In this document: positions 21,401-29,885 of the stretch, piece by piece
Numbering within the stretch: the first letter of the stretch is position 1
Layout: each line of letters starts with the position of its first letter
Origin: Pichia kudriavzevii
Taxonomy: Eukaryota > Ascomycota > Pichiomycetes > Pichiales > Pichiaceae
Reading direction: 5' to 3'
NCBI RefSeq assembly: GCF_003054445.1
Contig: NC_042510.1
Coordinates: 1-64,000, forward strand
DNA length: 64,000 nt
Notes under the pieces: model-generated
The model's database searches: none
What the model saw: only the letters and a program-made list of their open reading frames with translations
Told to the model about the DNA's origin: nothing
Made by a program: the position numbers and the translations under genes

Positions 21401-22847
21401 GTGACAGAATCGACAACCTATGCAATGAAGGCTGTCTATTGAATAACACAATGTCTCCATCCTCTATATGTCTTTCGACAACATCACCGATATTTAAGTT
21501 CTTCGCCAGTTTGTGACGGTCACCATATCTCAAATTTCTTTTCAACTCCTCATCTTGCTTTTGTAGATAGTTTGCACCAGGATGCTTTTCAGGACCATTG
21601 ATAATCAATTTTTGTAACTTTTTTCTATTATATCTAGTACACTTTTCAGGATAAGTTAAAACTTTAGCAACTAATTCCGGAACGGCAACTTCATCGATCC
21701 TCAAATTTGGATCGGGCGAAATGACTGTTCTACCCGAAAAGTCAACTCTTTTACCAGATAAATTACCTCTGAATCTACCTTGCTTACCCTTTAGTCTCTG
21801 GCAAAAACCTCTGATAGGCTTGGCAGCTTTAGTACCCCCATTTTGCAGCATAGAGGGAGTTGCAATATCAGAATTGATATAAACACCCACGGCTAATTGT
21901 AAATAATCCCACTGTTCCATCAAGGAATTGATCGAGATCCCCTTTTGAATACCTGCTCTAATCATAGACGACGTCCAAACAATTTCGGTCAATTTCACAG
22001 TCAAGTCATCTTCATTAGAAGCATCTGCCATAATAACAGACGGTCTGATACACACAGGTGGGGCAGGCAAATATCGCCAAATGTACATCTCTGGTCTACC
22101 GCCCCTGGCCGGATCCATGCCCAACAGCTCACAGTCAGCAGGCTCAATCTGCTTGAACAAATTCAAAACCTTCAGCGGATTCAGGTCATCAAAACATCTC
22201 TTGCCGAACTTTTCCAATTCCGGATTCTCGTCAAACAATTTGTCAAAATCATCATCCCAGTCTTCTTTCTCTGGGGCACCTTTCTTACCAATCCATCTAA
22301 AAGTATCGTGTAGAATCTTAAGTGCCGCAGGTCCACCTCCGGCAGCTGCCTTCTTAACGACACCGTTAACTGCACCACATTTCAAACATCTTCTTTGCTT
22401 CTTTGCCTGATCTTGGATTTTCTTCAATATTCTCATTCTTCTCAAATTGTCCAATCCTGGACGTTTCAAATCTGCCAAAAATTTCTCTTTCATGGCATCT
22501 TCTAGCAATACGGCAGAACACGACTTACAAATGGTCTGTAAAACTTGAATGGTGGCCTTGAAGTAACCCACATGGAAAACAGGTAACGCTAATTTGATAT
22601 GACCAAAATGTCCGTGACATGTAGCTAGATTTCCATGGCATGTTTGACATTCCCCCGTGTTTGTAGAAACACCCAGATGTGTGTCTAGGGCTCCATTTGC
22701 AACAGGTTTTCTGCCATGCTCTAAATCGTACAAGTTTCTTGTGAAAACTTCCGTCTCTGATTGAGCAACGATTTCAGCATCTGATAACGCCCCAAATTCA
22801 AGGCCTGTAATGCACTTAGGCGCCACATCAACTACCGTCTGCTTCAT
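18447..22847 (-). CDS. RPO31: RNA polymerase III largest subunit (Rpc160)
   Basis: A 1466-residue beta'-like subunit forming half of the catalytic cleft of RNA polymerase III, which makes tRNAs, 5S rRNA and U6. The catalytic motif NADFDGDEMN lies at 504-513, with three Asp that bind the metal. Zinc-clamp cysteines are visible at C67, C70, C77/H80 and C107, C110, C154, C157. The bridge-helix and trigger-loop regions follow (GAIGAHSIGEPGTQMTL, about residue 1110). Length matches S. cerevisiae Rpo31 (1460). Unlike Rpb1 it has no heptad tail; it ends IVPKSLQVA. ATG start; no intron. The pol III subunit gene RPC34 is 18 kb to the right. Confidence 0.97.
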   Translation of the reverse strand: MKQTVVDVAPKCITGLEFGALSDAEIVAQSETEVFTRNLYDLEHGRKPVANGALDTHLGVSTNTGECQTCHGNLATCHGHFGHIKLALPVFHVGYFKATIQVLQTICKSCSAVLLEDAMKEKFLADLKRPGLDNLRRMRILKKIQDQAKKQRRCLKCGAVNGVVKKAAAGGGPAALKILHDTFRWIGKKGAPEKEDWDDDFDKLFDENPELEKFGKRCFDDLNPLKVLNLFKQIEPADCELLGMDPARGGRPEMYIWRYLPAPPVCIRPSVIMADASNEDDLTVKLTEIVWTSSMIRAGIQKGISINSLMEQWDYLQLAVGVYINSDIATPSMLQNGGTKAAKPIRGFCQRLKGKQGRFRGNLSGKRVDFSGRTVISPDPNLRIDEVAVPELVAKVLTYPEKCTRYNRKKLQKLIINGPEKHPGANYLQKQDEELKRNLRYGDRHKLAKNLNIGDVVERHIEDGDIVLFNRQPSLHRLSILSHFAKIRPWRTFRLNECVCTPYNADFDGDEMNLHVPQTEEARAEAMNLMGVKNNLLTPKSGEPIIAATQDFITGSYLISKKDSFFDKATLTQMLASMSDGALDFDLPPPAIFKPVYLWTGKQIFSLLIKPNRKSNVVINLDAKCKTFVAPDKGYPNEMSPNDGFVIIRNSQILSGVMDKSLLGDGKKHSVFYTILRDYGAVEAATAMNRMAKMCARFMGNRGFSIGISDVTPKDDLKAKKEQLVEIAYAKCDELIELFKTGKLETQPGCDEEQTLEAKIGGLLSKVREEVGEVCIRELEKSNAPLIMATCGSKGSTLNVSQMVAVVGQQIISGNRVPDGFQDRSLPHFLKNSKTPQSKGFVRNSFFSGLNPPEFLFHAISGREGLVDTAVKTAETGYMSRRLMKSLEDFSASYDDTVRNSSNGVVQFIYGGDGLDPLDMEGDGVPVNFNRTWTHSYFVSLDHQDKSLKPYDVRNLIKSILGPMKEALIRVDNVGNIVSKEDFDKIEYVDIYDAERDFYDSISNFIEGKLKLLCQYRVSRGLPACNEESEDYEMTPDSLSKETSVDQVMKITEKMIKQFLDLCCTKYRKARVEPGTAVGAIGAHSIGEPGTQMTLKTFHFAGVASMNVTLGVPRIKEIINASKVISTPIINAVLVNDRDERAARVVKGRVEKTLLEDVSMYIEDVYKENQAFLQVKIDLKTIDKLQLELNIEQIANAIVLSKLKIARGDVSIIGKNKIQVLVNDAGDFKPTGRSSASKEIAMLAYKDADERERLEKNALFFKMQHLKRLLTKVVVKGLPDIARAVINVNDDDTKGLLIEGYGLKDVMATDGIIPTKTKTNHILEIYQVLGIEAARSSIINEIDYTMGSHGMAVDHRHIQLLGDVMTFKGEVLGITRFGLAKMRDSVLQLASFEKTTDHLFDAAFYMKTDEVEGVSERIILGQTMGIGTGAFKLASKEDGTPVTTKTKETLFDSLCRGIVPKSLQVA

Positions 22848-23154
22848 AACGTCAAATGGCTGGCCAAGTGATCAACGACGTAAGAACTGCTTGTTCATTT
22901 GAGGGAATCCAATCTGCAACTTCAAAACGTGTGGTAATCGTATCTTCTCCTTCTTCCCCCTTTTTTTTTTTTTTCTCCAAATCACAAATTTCAGGGAGGA
23001 AAAAAAAAAAAAAAACAAAAAAAGGAAATATTTGCAGGACATTGAAATTTCTCACATACAATATGGCAAGTTTAGTTTCCCCAATGGGAAGTTTGAACTA
23101 CACAGGAGTATTTATATACGTACTGACGTGAATAAGTCGGAGCTGGTTAGAGAC
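22848..23154. other. RPO31 upstream region
   Basis: A 307-bp region between the RPO31 start and the BCP1 stop. It contains a T-run and an A-run facing each other at 22960-23020 that could form a hairpin. No gene seen. Confidence 0.55.
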
Positions 23155-24060
23155 TCAGCCTTCGTAAGGGTATGCCTCCTTCATCTGGGTAACCGCAGTC
23201 TGCAACGCGTTTTTATTGATTAGAATGAGGTTGATCTTGGGCTCGATACCATAATCGTTGAAGACCCTTCTTGCATCTGGCTCGACATTTTTGTGTGTGA
23301 AGTCAAAGTAGCCGTAGTGTAGAGCATTTTTCTCTAGTATTTCATCCTCGTAGTGGATATAGTCGAATTCAGAGGGCAAGCCGCTGCTCTTCTTGACCTT
23401 CTTACGAGATGTGGTTTCATCTTCGTCTTCAAGTTCCTTGTCTGCAACCGAAGAGACAAGTTTGACCACCCTTGAGGGAATCAAATAGTAGTCAAACTCG
23501 TACTCTGAATCCTTCTTTCGAGATTCCTCCATTTCTTCGAGGAGGATTGTGTACATTGGCGGCATGGTTTCGACAGGCATATTAATCAATCTTTCGGAGA
23601 AAATCAAGCCAATCTTATGCTTCGAAGAAGGGGAAAAGAGCTGCCTTAGGAGAATGTTGAACTCTGTGGATTTCTTTGTCTTTTCGATATAGTACTTTGT
23701 AATTTCTTGGATCGCCTTGGTTTTCAAATTATTGGAAATGTTTATCACACTAAGAATGGAAAATGGATCGCCTTCTATACCATCGGTTTTAATAGTCGTA
23801 CCAATGTGTCCCTCCTCGAGTATCAGGTCTGCCAGCTCGGACAATGGGAAGAGAATAGAATCGTCTTGGAAAAGCTGTCTGAGAAAGTTCTTGGTTGCAT
23901 GGAAGTCAATGTCTGGATTGAGGTTGAAGAAATCAAAATCAATATTGACCATCTCATCACCCTCATCAATGCCTTCTTCTTGAAGCTCTTCATCTTCACT
24001 AGACGAAACATCAATATCTGAATCTTGACTGTCCAACTCTTCCTTTGTTCTTTTGGCCAT
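23155..24060 (-). CDS. BCP1: Bcp1/BCCIP family nuclear chaperone
   Basis: A 301-residue acidic protein of the BCCIP family. In S. cerevisiae Bcp1 is a nuclear protein that escorts the ribosomal protein Rpl23 and is needed for export of the lipid kinase Mss4. The N-terminal ~40 residues are Asp/Glu/Ser-rich; the family core reads VNIDFDFFNLNPDIDFHATK, then the LSELADLILEE and GDPFSILSVIN blocks. A basic KKVKKS stretch lies near residue 220. ATG start, divergent from CDC40 with a 215-bp shared promoter. Confidence 0.88.
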   Translation of the reverse strand: MAKRTKEELDSQDSDIDVSSSEDEELQEEGIDEGDEMVNIDFDFFNLNPDIDFHATKNFLRQLFQDDSILFPLSELADLILEEGHIGTTIKTDGIEGDPFSILSVINISNNLKTKAIQEITKYYIEKTKKSTEFNILLRQLFSPSSKHKIGLIFSERLINMPVETMPPMYTILLEEMEESRKKDSEYEFDYYLIPSRVVKLVSSVADKELEDEDETTSRKKVKKSSGLPSEFDYIHYEDEILEKNALHYGYFDFTHKNVEPDARRVFNDYGIEPKINLILINKNALQTAVTQMKEAYPYEG

Positions 24061-24275
24061 TATGTTCTCTGCCCCTAAAAGTAAGTTTAAATTGGAATAA
24101 ACAATATACGCCGGTTACACTGATGAAAAATTTAGCTTTGAATCAAGTTTTTTTTTTTTTCCTCTTTCTTATTTTGACAAGCCGCCCAAGACAGATCTTA
24201 TTCTTCTTGAATAATCGTTCTTTCCTACCCTTTCATTTCCCGTCAGCAAGCGAAGCCTTAGAGAGTTGTAAGTTG

Positions 24276-25769
24276 ATGAGTTTAGAACTTGGTTATACTT
24301 CAGAAAGTGATTGTGAACATGAAAATGAAAATGAAGTCATTAAAGAGAACAAAGAAGTAACACAGCCTTCTGTAATTACACTAGCTACACCTAAAGTGAA
24401 ATCGTTGTCGGGAACATTCCAAGAGGAGGTAATCAGCACACGAAAATTTGAGCTTAATAGAAGGAAGTTTTTCAATGGTACCGGAATTGGGGGGATTGAT
24501 GGAAGGAAAAGGAAATTATCCAACGATGTTGATCTTGCAACGTCTAAGGATAAACTGCCTGAATCAAAAAGAAAGGCAAAAGGAGACGTTTCAGTCTTGG
24601 AAGGTCAAGACAAATTCGTTGGTTCATGGGGTACTGATGAGTCTTCCGAAAATGAAAGTGAAGGTGATTGTACAGCTAAACTTGAAAGTGAAAATATGAA
24701 TCTGGCGTTACCAGAAGAAACACCAGAACAATTCACGGAGTTTACGGAGTCATCAACCTTTTATGGAGGTATACCTAACAAATCCAGTATCTTTGATTTG
24801 CCGCAAGATTATCAAATACGATTTGCAACTACAGTGCCCGGCCAAAAGGAGTACTATGTTCCCAAGAAAGTTGCAAGTTCATTTAAAGCACACAAGTCTA
24901 CAGTCACATCACTTCAATTTTTCCCAAATATGGGACATTTGATACTATCATCGGGGAGCGATGGAATAATCAAGCTTTGGTCAACTACAAAGCAGAAACT
25001 CATAAGAGATTATGTGGCACATGCCAAAGCTGTCAAATATGTGAGCTTTTCGGAGGATGGCCATTATTTTATTTCATGTTCCTACGATAAGACCATTAAA
25101 ATTTGGGAGACAGAGACGGGTAATATGAGATACAAGCACAAAGTGAAATCGAATCCGAATATGTGCACCTTTGTTCCCGGTAAGGAACACGAGTTTATGG
25201 CTGCACTGGATAATTGTACTGTGGTACACGTTAATTGGCATACGGGGGAGCTTGTTCAACTTTACGAACACCATGAACGTCCAGTCCTGTGGATCGAATT
25301 TATCAACAATGGCACACAGTTTGTGACTTCATCCGATGACAGGACACTTAAAATATGGGATCTACAGATTAACATGCCGATAAAGTATATTGCCGACCCT
25401 AGACAACACGCCATGCCTGTAGTAAAGGCGCATCCAACCTTCCCATTCTTTGTGGGTCAAAGTATGGATAACCAGGTTCTTGTTTACAGTACTCGGCAAA
25501 AGGACAAGTTCAAAAAAAACAACAACAAGTCGTTCAAAGGCCACAATACAGCCGGCTACTCTATCCGGTTAGGTTTCACACCAGATGGAAAAACTTTAAT
25601 GAGCGGTGACTCTACAGGGTACTGCTACTTTTGGGATTGGAAAACGTGCAAACTTGTCAAAAAAATCAAAGTTGCCAACAATGTGCTTACAAATATTGAT
25701 GTCCATCCCTTGGAGACAAGCATGGTTGTACTTGCCGGTTACGATGGTGATATCTATATATTGAATTGA
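24276..25769 (+). CDS. CDC40: Pre-mRNA splicing factor Cdc40/Prp17, WD40
   Basis: A 497-residue second-step splicing factor of the Prp19-associated complex. The N-terminal ~200 residues are acidic and Ser-rich; the C-terminal ~300 form a WD40 propeller with repeats such as SSGSDGIIKLWST, SCSYDKTIKIWET, TSSDDRTLKIWDL and SGDSTGYCYFWDW. The block IFDLPQDYQIRFATTVPGQKE ahead of the propeller is typical of Prp17. The open frame reaches upstream into the promoter, but no ATG lies there in frame close to the family N-terminus, and MSLELGYTSESD is the best start. S. cerevisiae Prp17 is 455 residues. Confidence 0.92.
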   Translation: MSLELGYTSESDCEHENENEVIKENKEVTQPSVITLATPKVKSLSGTFQEEVISTRKFELNRRKFFNGTGIGGIDGRKRKLSNDVDLATSKDKLPESKRKAKGDVSVLEGQDKFVGSWGTDESSENESEGDCTAKLESENMNLALPEETPEQFTEFTESSTFYGGIPNKSSIFDLPQDYQIRFATTVPGQKEYYVPKKVASSFKAHKSTVTSLQFFPNMGHLILSSGSDGIIKLWSTTKQKLIRDYVAHAKAVKYVSFSEDGHYFISCSYDKTIKIWETETGNMRYKHKVKSNPNMCTFVPGKEHEFMAALDNCTVVHVNWHTGELVQLYEHHERPVLWIEFINNGTQFVTSSDDRTLKIWDLQINMPIKYIADPRQHAMPVVKAHPTFPFFVGQSMDNQVLVYSTRQKDKFKKNNNKSFKGHNTAGYSIRLGFTPDGKTLMSGDSTGYCYFWDWKTCKLVKKIKVANNVLTNIDVHPLETSMVVLAGYDGDIYILN

Positions 25770-25889
25770 TGTTCAATACGTCTGTTTTTCTTTTTTTGCT
25801 ATTTTTCTTTTTGTTTTTCTTCCATTAAATTTCCATCTATTACTAGAAAATTGAGACTTTTATTTATACATATAAGTTTAAAGAGGGGA

Positions 25890-27170
25890 TCAAGCATAAA
25901 ATGAGACCGACTTTGTCTTTCTAGCTTGGACTTCGCCAATACCTTCTACAAAATCCTCATGCTTTACGACAGACTGTCCATTCCTTAAAGCAATCATACC
26001 CGCTTCAACTGTAACGGCCTTCAATTGTGCACCATTGAATTCGTCTGTAGATCTAGCAAGTTCTTTCCAATTCACACTGGAATCAACCGTCATTTTCCTT
26101 GCATGGATTTGTAAAATTTGAGCTCGAGACTCTTCAGCAGGCAATGGGAATTCAATTTTCCTATCCAATCTACCCGATCTTAATAGAGCAGGATCTAGAA
26201 CATCGACTCTGTTTGTTGCCGCCAAAACTTTAACTCTATCATCCGATCCAAACCCGTCCAATTGGTTCAACAACTCCAACATTGTTCTTTGCACTTCTCT
26301 ATCACCAGATTTATCCGAATCAAATCTCTTGGTACCAATTGCATCCAATTCATCAATAAATATAATGGTTGGAGCTTTTTCCTTTGCCAATTCAAAAGCA
26401 TCACGAACCAACTTTGCACCATCACCAATAAACATCTGCACCAATTGAGGAGCCGCCAATTTTAAGAAAGTAGCATTTGATTGTGCAGCACATGCTCTTG
26501 CTAATAAAGTCTTACCAGTACCAGGAGGCCCATACATTAAGGCACCCTTTGGAGGCTTAATACCCAAATTTTTGAATTTTTCAGCTTGTTGCATTGGTAA
26601 CACCACTGCTTCCACCAATTCTTCCACCTGCTTATCAAGCCCACCAATATCGGCATATGACTCGGTAGGCTTTTCGTCAACCTCCATGGCCTTCACTCTC
26701 GAATCGTATTCGGAAGGTAGCGTGTCAAGAATCAAGTAGGAGTCCTTGTTGACACCAATCAAGTCCCCCGGTTTAAGCTTCTCAGGTTCAACCAACCCAA
26801 TCAAAGGTAAAAACACCGTCTGTCTCGTGGAAGTCTTGATAACAGCAGACTTGCCCACTCTGGTGGAATCAAGGTCAACATTGGCACCTTCATTGGTGGC
26901 GTTTTCCTCGGCATCCAAATCAAGCAACTCTACAACATTGCCCACCAAATACGGCAATTGCTTGTTGTTCTTGATTTTCTCCTTGTTGTCCTTGATCTTC
27001 TGCATACTCACAGTCTTATCATGCTGTAGCCTTAGATACTCTGATTTGAATATCCTAATCTCGTTATCTAGCAACTTTGTTCTATTTTTGATGTCCGTAG
27101 TTGAGGAATTCAAAATCTCGTCATCGATCTGTAAATCCGGATTGTTCTCTAGATCTTCTAATGTGGCCAT
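25890..27170 (-). CDS. RPT5: 26S proteasome base ATPase Rpt5
   Basis: A 426-residue AAA ATPase of the 19S base ring that unfolds substrates and opens the 20S gate. Order: N-terminal coiled coil ([12 protein letters not shown]), OB domain, Walker A GPPGTGKT (214-221), Walker [12 protein letters not shown] (269-279), arginine-finger region, and the C-terminal SFYA, a HbYX gate-opening tail. The start MATLEDLE matches yeast Rpt5; the frame stays open for 29 codons upstream but only to a GTG. A PACE-like Rpn4 site lies 80 nt upstream. Its neighbour in the same orientation is SEM1, another regulatory-particle gene. Confidence 0.97.
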   Translation of the reverse strand: MATLEDLENNPDLQIDDEILNSSTTDIKNRTKLLDNEIRIFKSEYLRLQHDKTVSMQKIKDNKEKIKNNKQLPYLVGNVVELLDLDAEENATNEGANVDLDSTRVGKSAVIKTSTRQTVFLPLIGLVEPEKLKPGDLIGVNKDSYLILDTLPSEYDSRVKAMEVDEKPTESYADIGGLDKQVEELVEAVVLPMQQAEKFKNLGIKPPKGALMYGPPGTGKTLLARACAAQSNATFLKLAAPQLVQMFIGDGAKLVRDAFELAKEKAPTIIFIDELDAIGTKRFDSDKSGDREVQRTMLELLNQLDGFGSDDRVKVLAATNRVDVLDPALLRSGRLDRKIEFPLPAEESRAQILQIHARKMTVDSSVNWKELARSTDEFNGAQLKAVTVEAGMIALRNGQSVVKHEDFVEGIGEVQARKTKSVSFYA

Positions 27171-27249
27171 TGTCTCTATATTCTTAGAATTTATAACAAT
27201 TATGTCCTGGCTTACCGTAGGGGGAGAAGAATGTTTCAGAGAGGACGAA

Positions 27250-27258
27250 TTTGCCACT
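27250..27258 (-). promoter_or_regulatory. PACE-like (Rpn4) site upstream of RPT5
   Basis: Minus-strand AGTGGCAAA, 8 of 9 matches to the proteasome-associated control element GGTGGCAAA, ending 79 nt before the RPT5 ATG. Rpn4 controls proteasome genes in S. cerevisiae; that the site works here is inferred. Confidence 0.5.
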
Positions 27259-27492
27259 CACCACCCTCCATTAAAAGATATTCTCTAACTGTCTCTATTA
27301 GTTCTCCCCCATCCTCCCTCTTGAAAACTCGCCCTCGCATTTTCTCACTGGACATCTCTACACCAGTGCATGTCTGTGGATGTTTTTGTAGATGTAACGG
27401 TTAAGGTAGATAAGGGGGATTATACATTGCTATACCAAGTTTGTTCCTGCTGACAGAAAGAGAAGGGGAAGGGGAGGATATGTACCCAAAGT

Positions 27493-27864
27493 TCAGGGTT
27501 TCAAAGACCCATTTTTAGCTAGTTCGGCACTGCAAGAAATGAAAAGGGGAAAAGTGAAAAAAAAGAAAAAAAATGTTAGTAGTGATGTTCCATTAAGTTT
27601 AGAGCTTTTTAAGACTCCAGAGTGATATGTCTATGATACGTACCGTAGTTTGTTGACAAAGTCGGCCTTGAGATCGTCCTGGTCTTCCCAGCTCTCCTCC
27701 CATAGACGGGTCTCCTTTGTTCCCTCGGTAGACTGCGTAGTCTCCCAAACATCTTCGGGGAAATCCTCAAACTCGTCGTCCTCTTCGAGCTTCTTGACAA
27801 ACTCGTCCTGTTCCACCTTGGATGGCACTTGTTCCAACGGTTTCTCCTGTTCTGCAGTAGACAT
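27493..27864 (-). CDS. SEM1: Sem1/Dss1, spliced (exons 27644-27864 and 27493-27529)
   Basis: An 85-residue acidic protein of the proteasome lid, also used in the TREX-2 and related PCI complexes. The core EEDDEFEDFPEDVW and WEESWEDQDD is diagnostic. Unspliced, the protein would end LRYVS. Splicing of a 114-nt intron (donor GTACGT, branch TACTAAC at 27575-27581, acceptor TTGCAG) instead gives NKLRAELAKNGSLKP, restoring the C-terminal helix of the family (human NQLRAELEK, yeast NELKAEL). The intron therefore sits 12 codons from the stop, unusual for yeast, where introns are usually 5'. Start ATG chosen at MSTAEQEK. A PACE-like site lies 85 nt upstream. Confidence 0.93.
27530..27643 (-). other. 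Spliceosomal intron of SEM1
   Basis: 114 nt; GTACGT donor, TACTAAC branch (27575-27581), long pyrimidine tract and TTGCAG acceptor, branch A 46 nt from the acceptor. Splicing restores a conserved C-terminus. Confidence 0.93.
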
Positions 27865-28226
27865 TCTTTGCAAATATGAGGTATATGACTCGTATCTATG
27901 TGTCTCTGTTTCTGTTTGACGATGTCGAAAGGAAGGGAAACCTACAAAATTGCCACCGGTATCTCTAACGTGAGATGGCTCTCCCATTGAAATAATTGGA
28001 GCCGCGGAATATCGACAGTTCCACATGGACTGAACTTGGAAGTTGCCATGAGGAAAGAAAGACACCCTTGGCGGCTCCTTAGGTATAGTTACACAAACAC
28101 AGAGAGAGAGAGAAAGAGAGACCCTCTACGATACTGCTCGCCAAGCCGTGTGGAATACAGAGAGTGTGTTCAAGAAGGGTCTGATAAAGACAAGGTTGCT
28201 GCCAATAGAAGAATGGTCATCTAGAA
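27865..28226. other. Divergent promoter region, SEM1/Pex30-like gene
   Basis: A 362-bp region with a GA-rich simple repeat at about 28098-28121 and the PACE-like site on the SEM1 side. No additional gene seen. Confidence 0.6.
27949..27957 (-). promoter_or_regulatory. PACE-like (Rpn4) site upstream of SEM1
   Basis: Minus-strand GGTGGCAAT, 8 of 9 matches to GGTGGCAAA, ending 84 nt before the SEM1 ATG. Orientation and distance are nearly the same as for the site before RPT5. Confidence 0.5.
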
Positions 28227-29264
28227 ATGCCAGGTGGAACGGTTTATGCTCAGTTTGTCTCTTTTCAGAGAGAATACCCACAGTCTCTACTTGGAGACAC
28301 GCCACCAGAGGTAATTGCGGCCCTAATAGCCATCTATCCCGTCTTGGTCACTGCCAATCGCATCCTAGGCTTTATTACGTGGACGACGGACTCATGTTAT
28401 CGCAACTTTGTTGTGTTTTGTCTGTATTCCCTCCTGATATTGCATTGGAACAACTATTTTCTCATTGTGCTCCCCACAATCATGGCTCTTAGCTTTTGTT
28501 GCTATGCATGGTTTATAAGGAAGTCGTACGTTGAATTCGGGGAGTCAGGCCACTCGTCTCCAACCATTGAAGAAGTTTTGAATACTTTGGACAATTTCAC
28601 CATGAGAAGCTCTTTAATATTTGATATGAACATCAAGGAAATGGCTAGCAAACGTAAAATTAGGAGTCTACTAACAAACCTCTCTGTGCTGACCCCCCTT
28701 TATTCATTGTTTATGAAACATCACGTGTCTGCAAACACGTGGATCTTCATGGTGAGTTTGATAATGTACACTTATTATTCCTCACCATTTATGGCAATGA
28801 GACAGCTACTTTGGCGATTTAAACCGCTCAGGTATGTTGCCCAAGTACTAACTGGAGAACACTATCCATTGGAAGACAAAGATGTAGAAATCACCATTTT
28901 AAACCTCAATACAAGGGAAAGCATTGATCGAAACACCAAAATAGCCGAGCTCCATCTTGTAGAGAACCAGAGGAGATGGCTTGGAGTTGGATGGTGTAGT
29001 AAGATGTTCCTCTGGGAAGAAACCCCTTCCTATTATAGTCCTGATACAAAACGGGGATTTGATACTCTCTCGCAATACGAGTTCCCCCTCCTTCGAAACT
29101 ACCCACACAGCACATGGACGTGGGTGGATGACTCTTGGAGAGCCAATGGAGGATGGACCTACTTTGATTACCATTGGCAGGATGGTCAGCAACAGGATTC
29201 CCTAACAAGGTACACCCGACGCCGACTATTGAAACGCAAGTGTCTTCTTTCTCTTCGTAGATAA
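28227..29264 (+). CDS. Peroxisome/ER membrane protein of the Pex30-Pex32 family
   Basis: A 345-residue membrane protein. Hydrophobic segments lie at about 30-105 and 165-205, consistent with the reticulon-like region of Pex30-family proteins. The C-terminal half carries the paired dysferlin motifs: VENQRRWLGVGWC followed by WTWVDDSWRANGGWTY and the closing TRYTRRRLLKRK. The family sits in ER subdomains and peroxisome contact sites and controls peroxisome number and size in yeasts. Length is nearer to Pex32 and Pex31 than to Pex30, but I cannot separate the paralogues by eye, so no symbol is given. ATG start; no intron despite two chance TACTAAC strings inside the frame. Confidence 0.82.
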   Translation: MPGGTVYAQFVSFQREYPQSLLGDTPPEVIAALIAIYPVLVTANRILGFITWTTDSCYRNFVVFCLYSLLILHWNNYFLIVLPTIMALSFCCYAWFIRKSYVEFGESGHSSPTIEEVLNTLDNFTMRSSLIFDMNIKEMASKRKIRSLLTNLSVLTPLYSLFMKHHVSANTWIFMVSLIMYTYYSSPFMAMRQLLWRFKPLRYVAQVLTGEHYPLEDKDVEITILNLNTRESIDRNTKIAELHLVENQRRWLGVGWCSKMFLWEETPSYYSPDTKRGFDTLSQYEFPLLRNYPHSTWTWVDDSWRANGGWTYFDYHWQDGQQQDSLTRYTRRRLLKRKCLLSLRR

Positions 29265-29503
29265 GAGACCCCCCCCATTAGGGAGCTACTTTCGGAGTAG
29301 GAGCCCAGGCTTCAAATATAAACATGTGGTTCCTGCTGATACGGACAATCAATACAGAAGGAGTAATACATGTTTAGCTTCCTATTGTTGCTGCCGCACA
29401 AATACTGGAAAAAAAAAATACAATGGCCTAAATATTAGCGAAAAGCCATTGTTTATCTCTTCATCGTGTGTTTTATCTGTTGTAGTTATCTTTTGTGTCT
29501 ATT

Positions 29504-29509
29504 CTTATC
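29504..29509 (-). promoter_or_regulatory. GATAAG site upstream of GAP1-like gene
   Basis: GATAAG on the minus strand, the binding motif of GATA nitrogen regulators (Gln3/Gat1 in S. cerevisiae), 377 bp before the permease ATG. Confidence 0.4.
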
Positions 29510-29650
29510 TCTATATTGCAGGTCAGCCTTCTCCCCAATTAGGATCGATCTGTTTCGAAAGACTTTTTGATAAAGACAATTTTTCGGATCTACAATGGAA
29601 TCGAAATGTGTCTTCAATCACCCTAGCTGGGCATCGAAGGGGGAGAATAT

Positions 29651-29656
29651 GATAAG
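29651..29656 (+). promoter_or_regulatory. GATAAG site upstream of GAP1-like gene
   Basis: Second GATAAG, on the plus strand, 230 bp before the ATG. Two sites in opposite orientation would fit nitrogen catabolite repression of an amino acid permease. Confidence 0.4.
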
Positions 29657-29885
29657 CAGCCCCAGTTCTGTGGCATAAACTCCTCCTAGGACAGCACAGT
29701 GTGTTCTCCATTAATAAGCACCCCCCCTCCCCTTCTTCTCTCCCTAAAGTCTTACTGTTTGCTGCTTTTGTTTCTGTCTTCTCTGCGTGCTTCTTTTCTT
29801 CTGTATTTTTTGTTTTGCTTCTTCCTTTGGTTAGCTAGGAAGGAAATCAGATATAGTAAAGGAACAGTGACTTTATCAAATTGAA

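Larger units (their letters stand above)
29265..29885. other. Upstream region of the amino acid permease gene
   Basis: A 621-bp promoter region with a C8 tract near 29269, pyrimidine-rich stretches toward the ATG and GATA-type motifs on both strands. No gene seen. Confidence 0.6.

Noticed and set aside
24045-24275. N-terminal extension of Cdc40 overlapping the BCP1 start
   Set aside because: It opens with TTG, is Phe/Leu-rich from T tracts, and overlaps the divergent gene; the ATG at 24276 fits the family.
27171-27257. 29-residue N-terminal extension of Rpt5
   Set aside because: It opens with GTG, overlaps the PACE-like site, and the ATG at 27170 matches the family start.
28660-28860. Introns in the Pex30-family gene suggested by two TACTAAC strings
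   Set aside because: The frame is continuous, family motifs lie on both sides, and no donor/acceptor pair fits.
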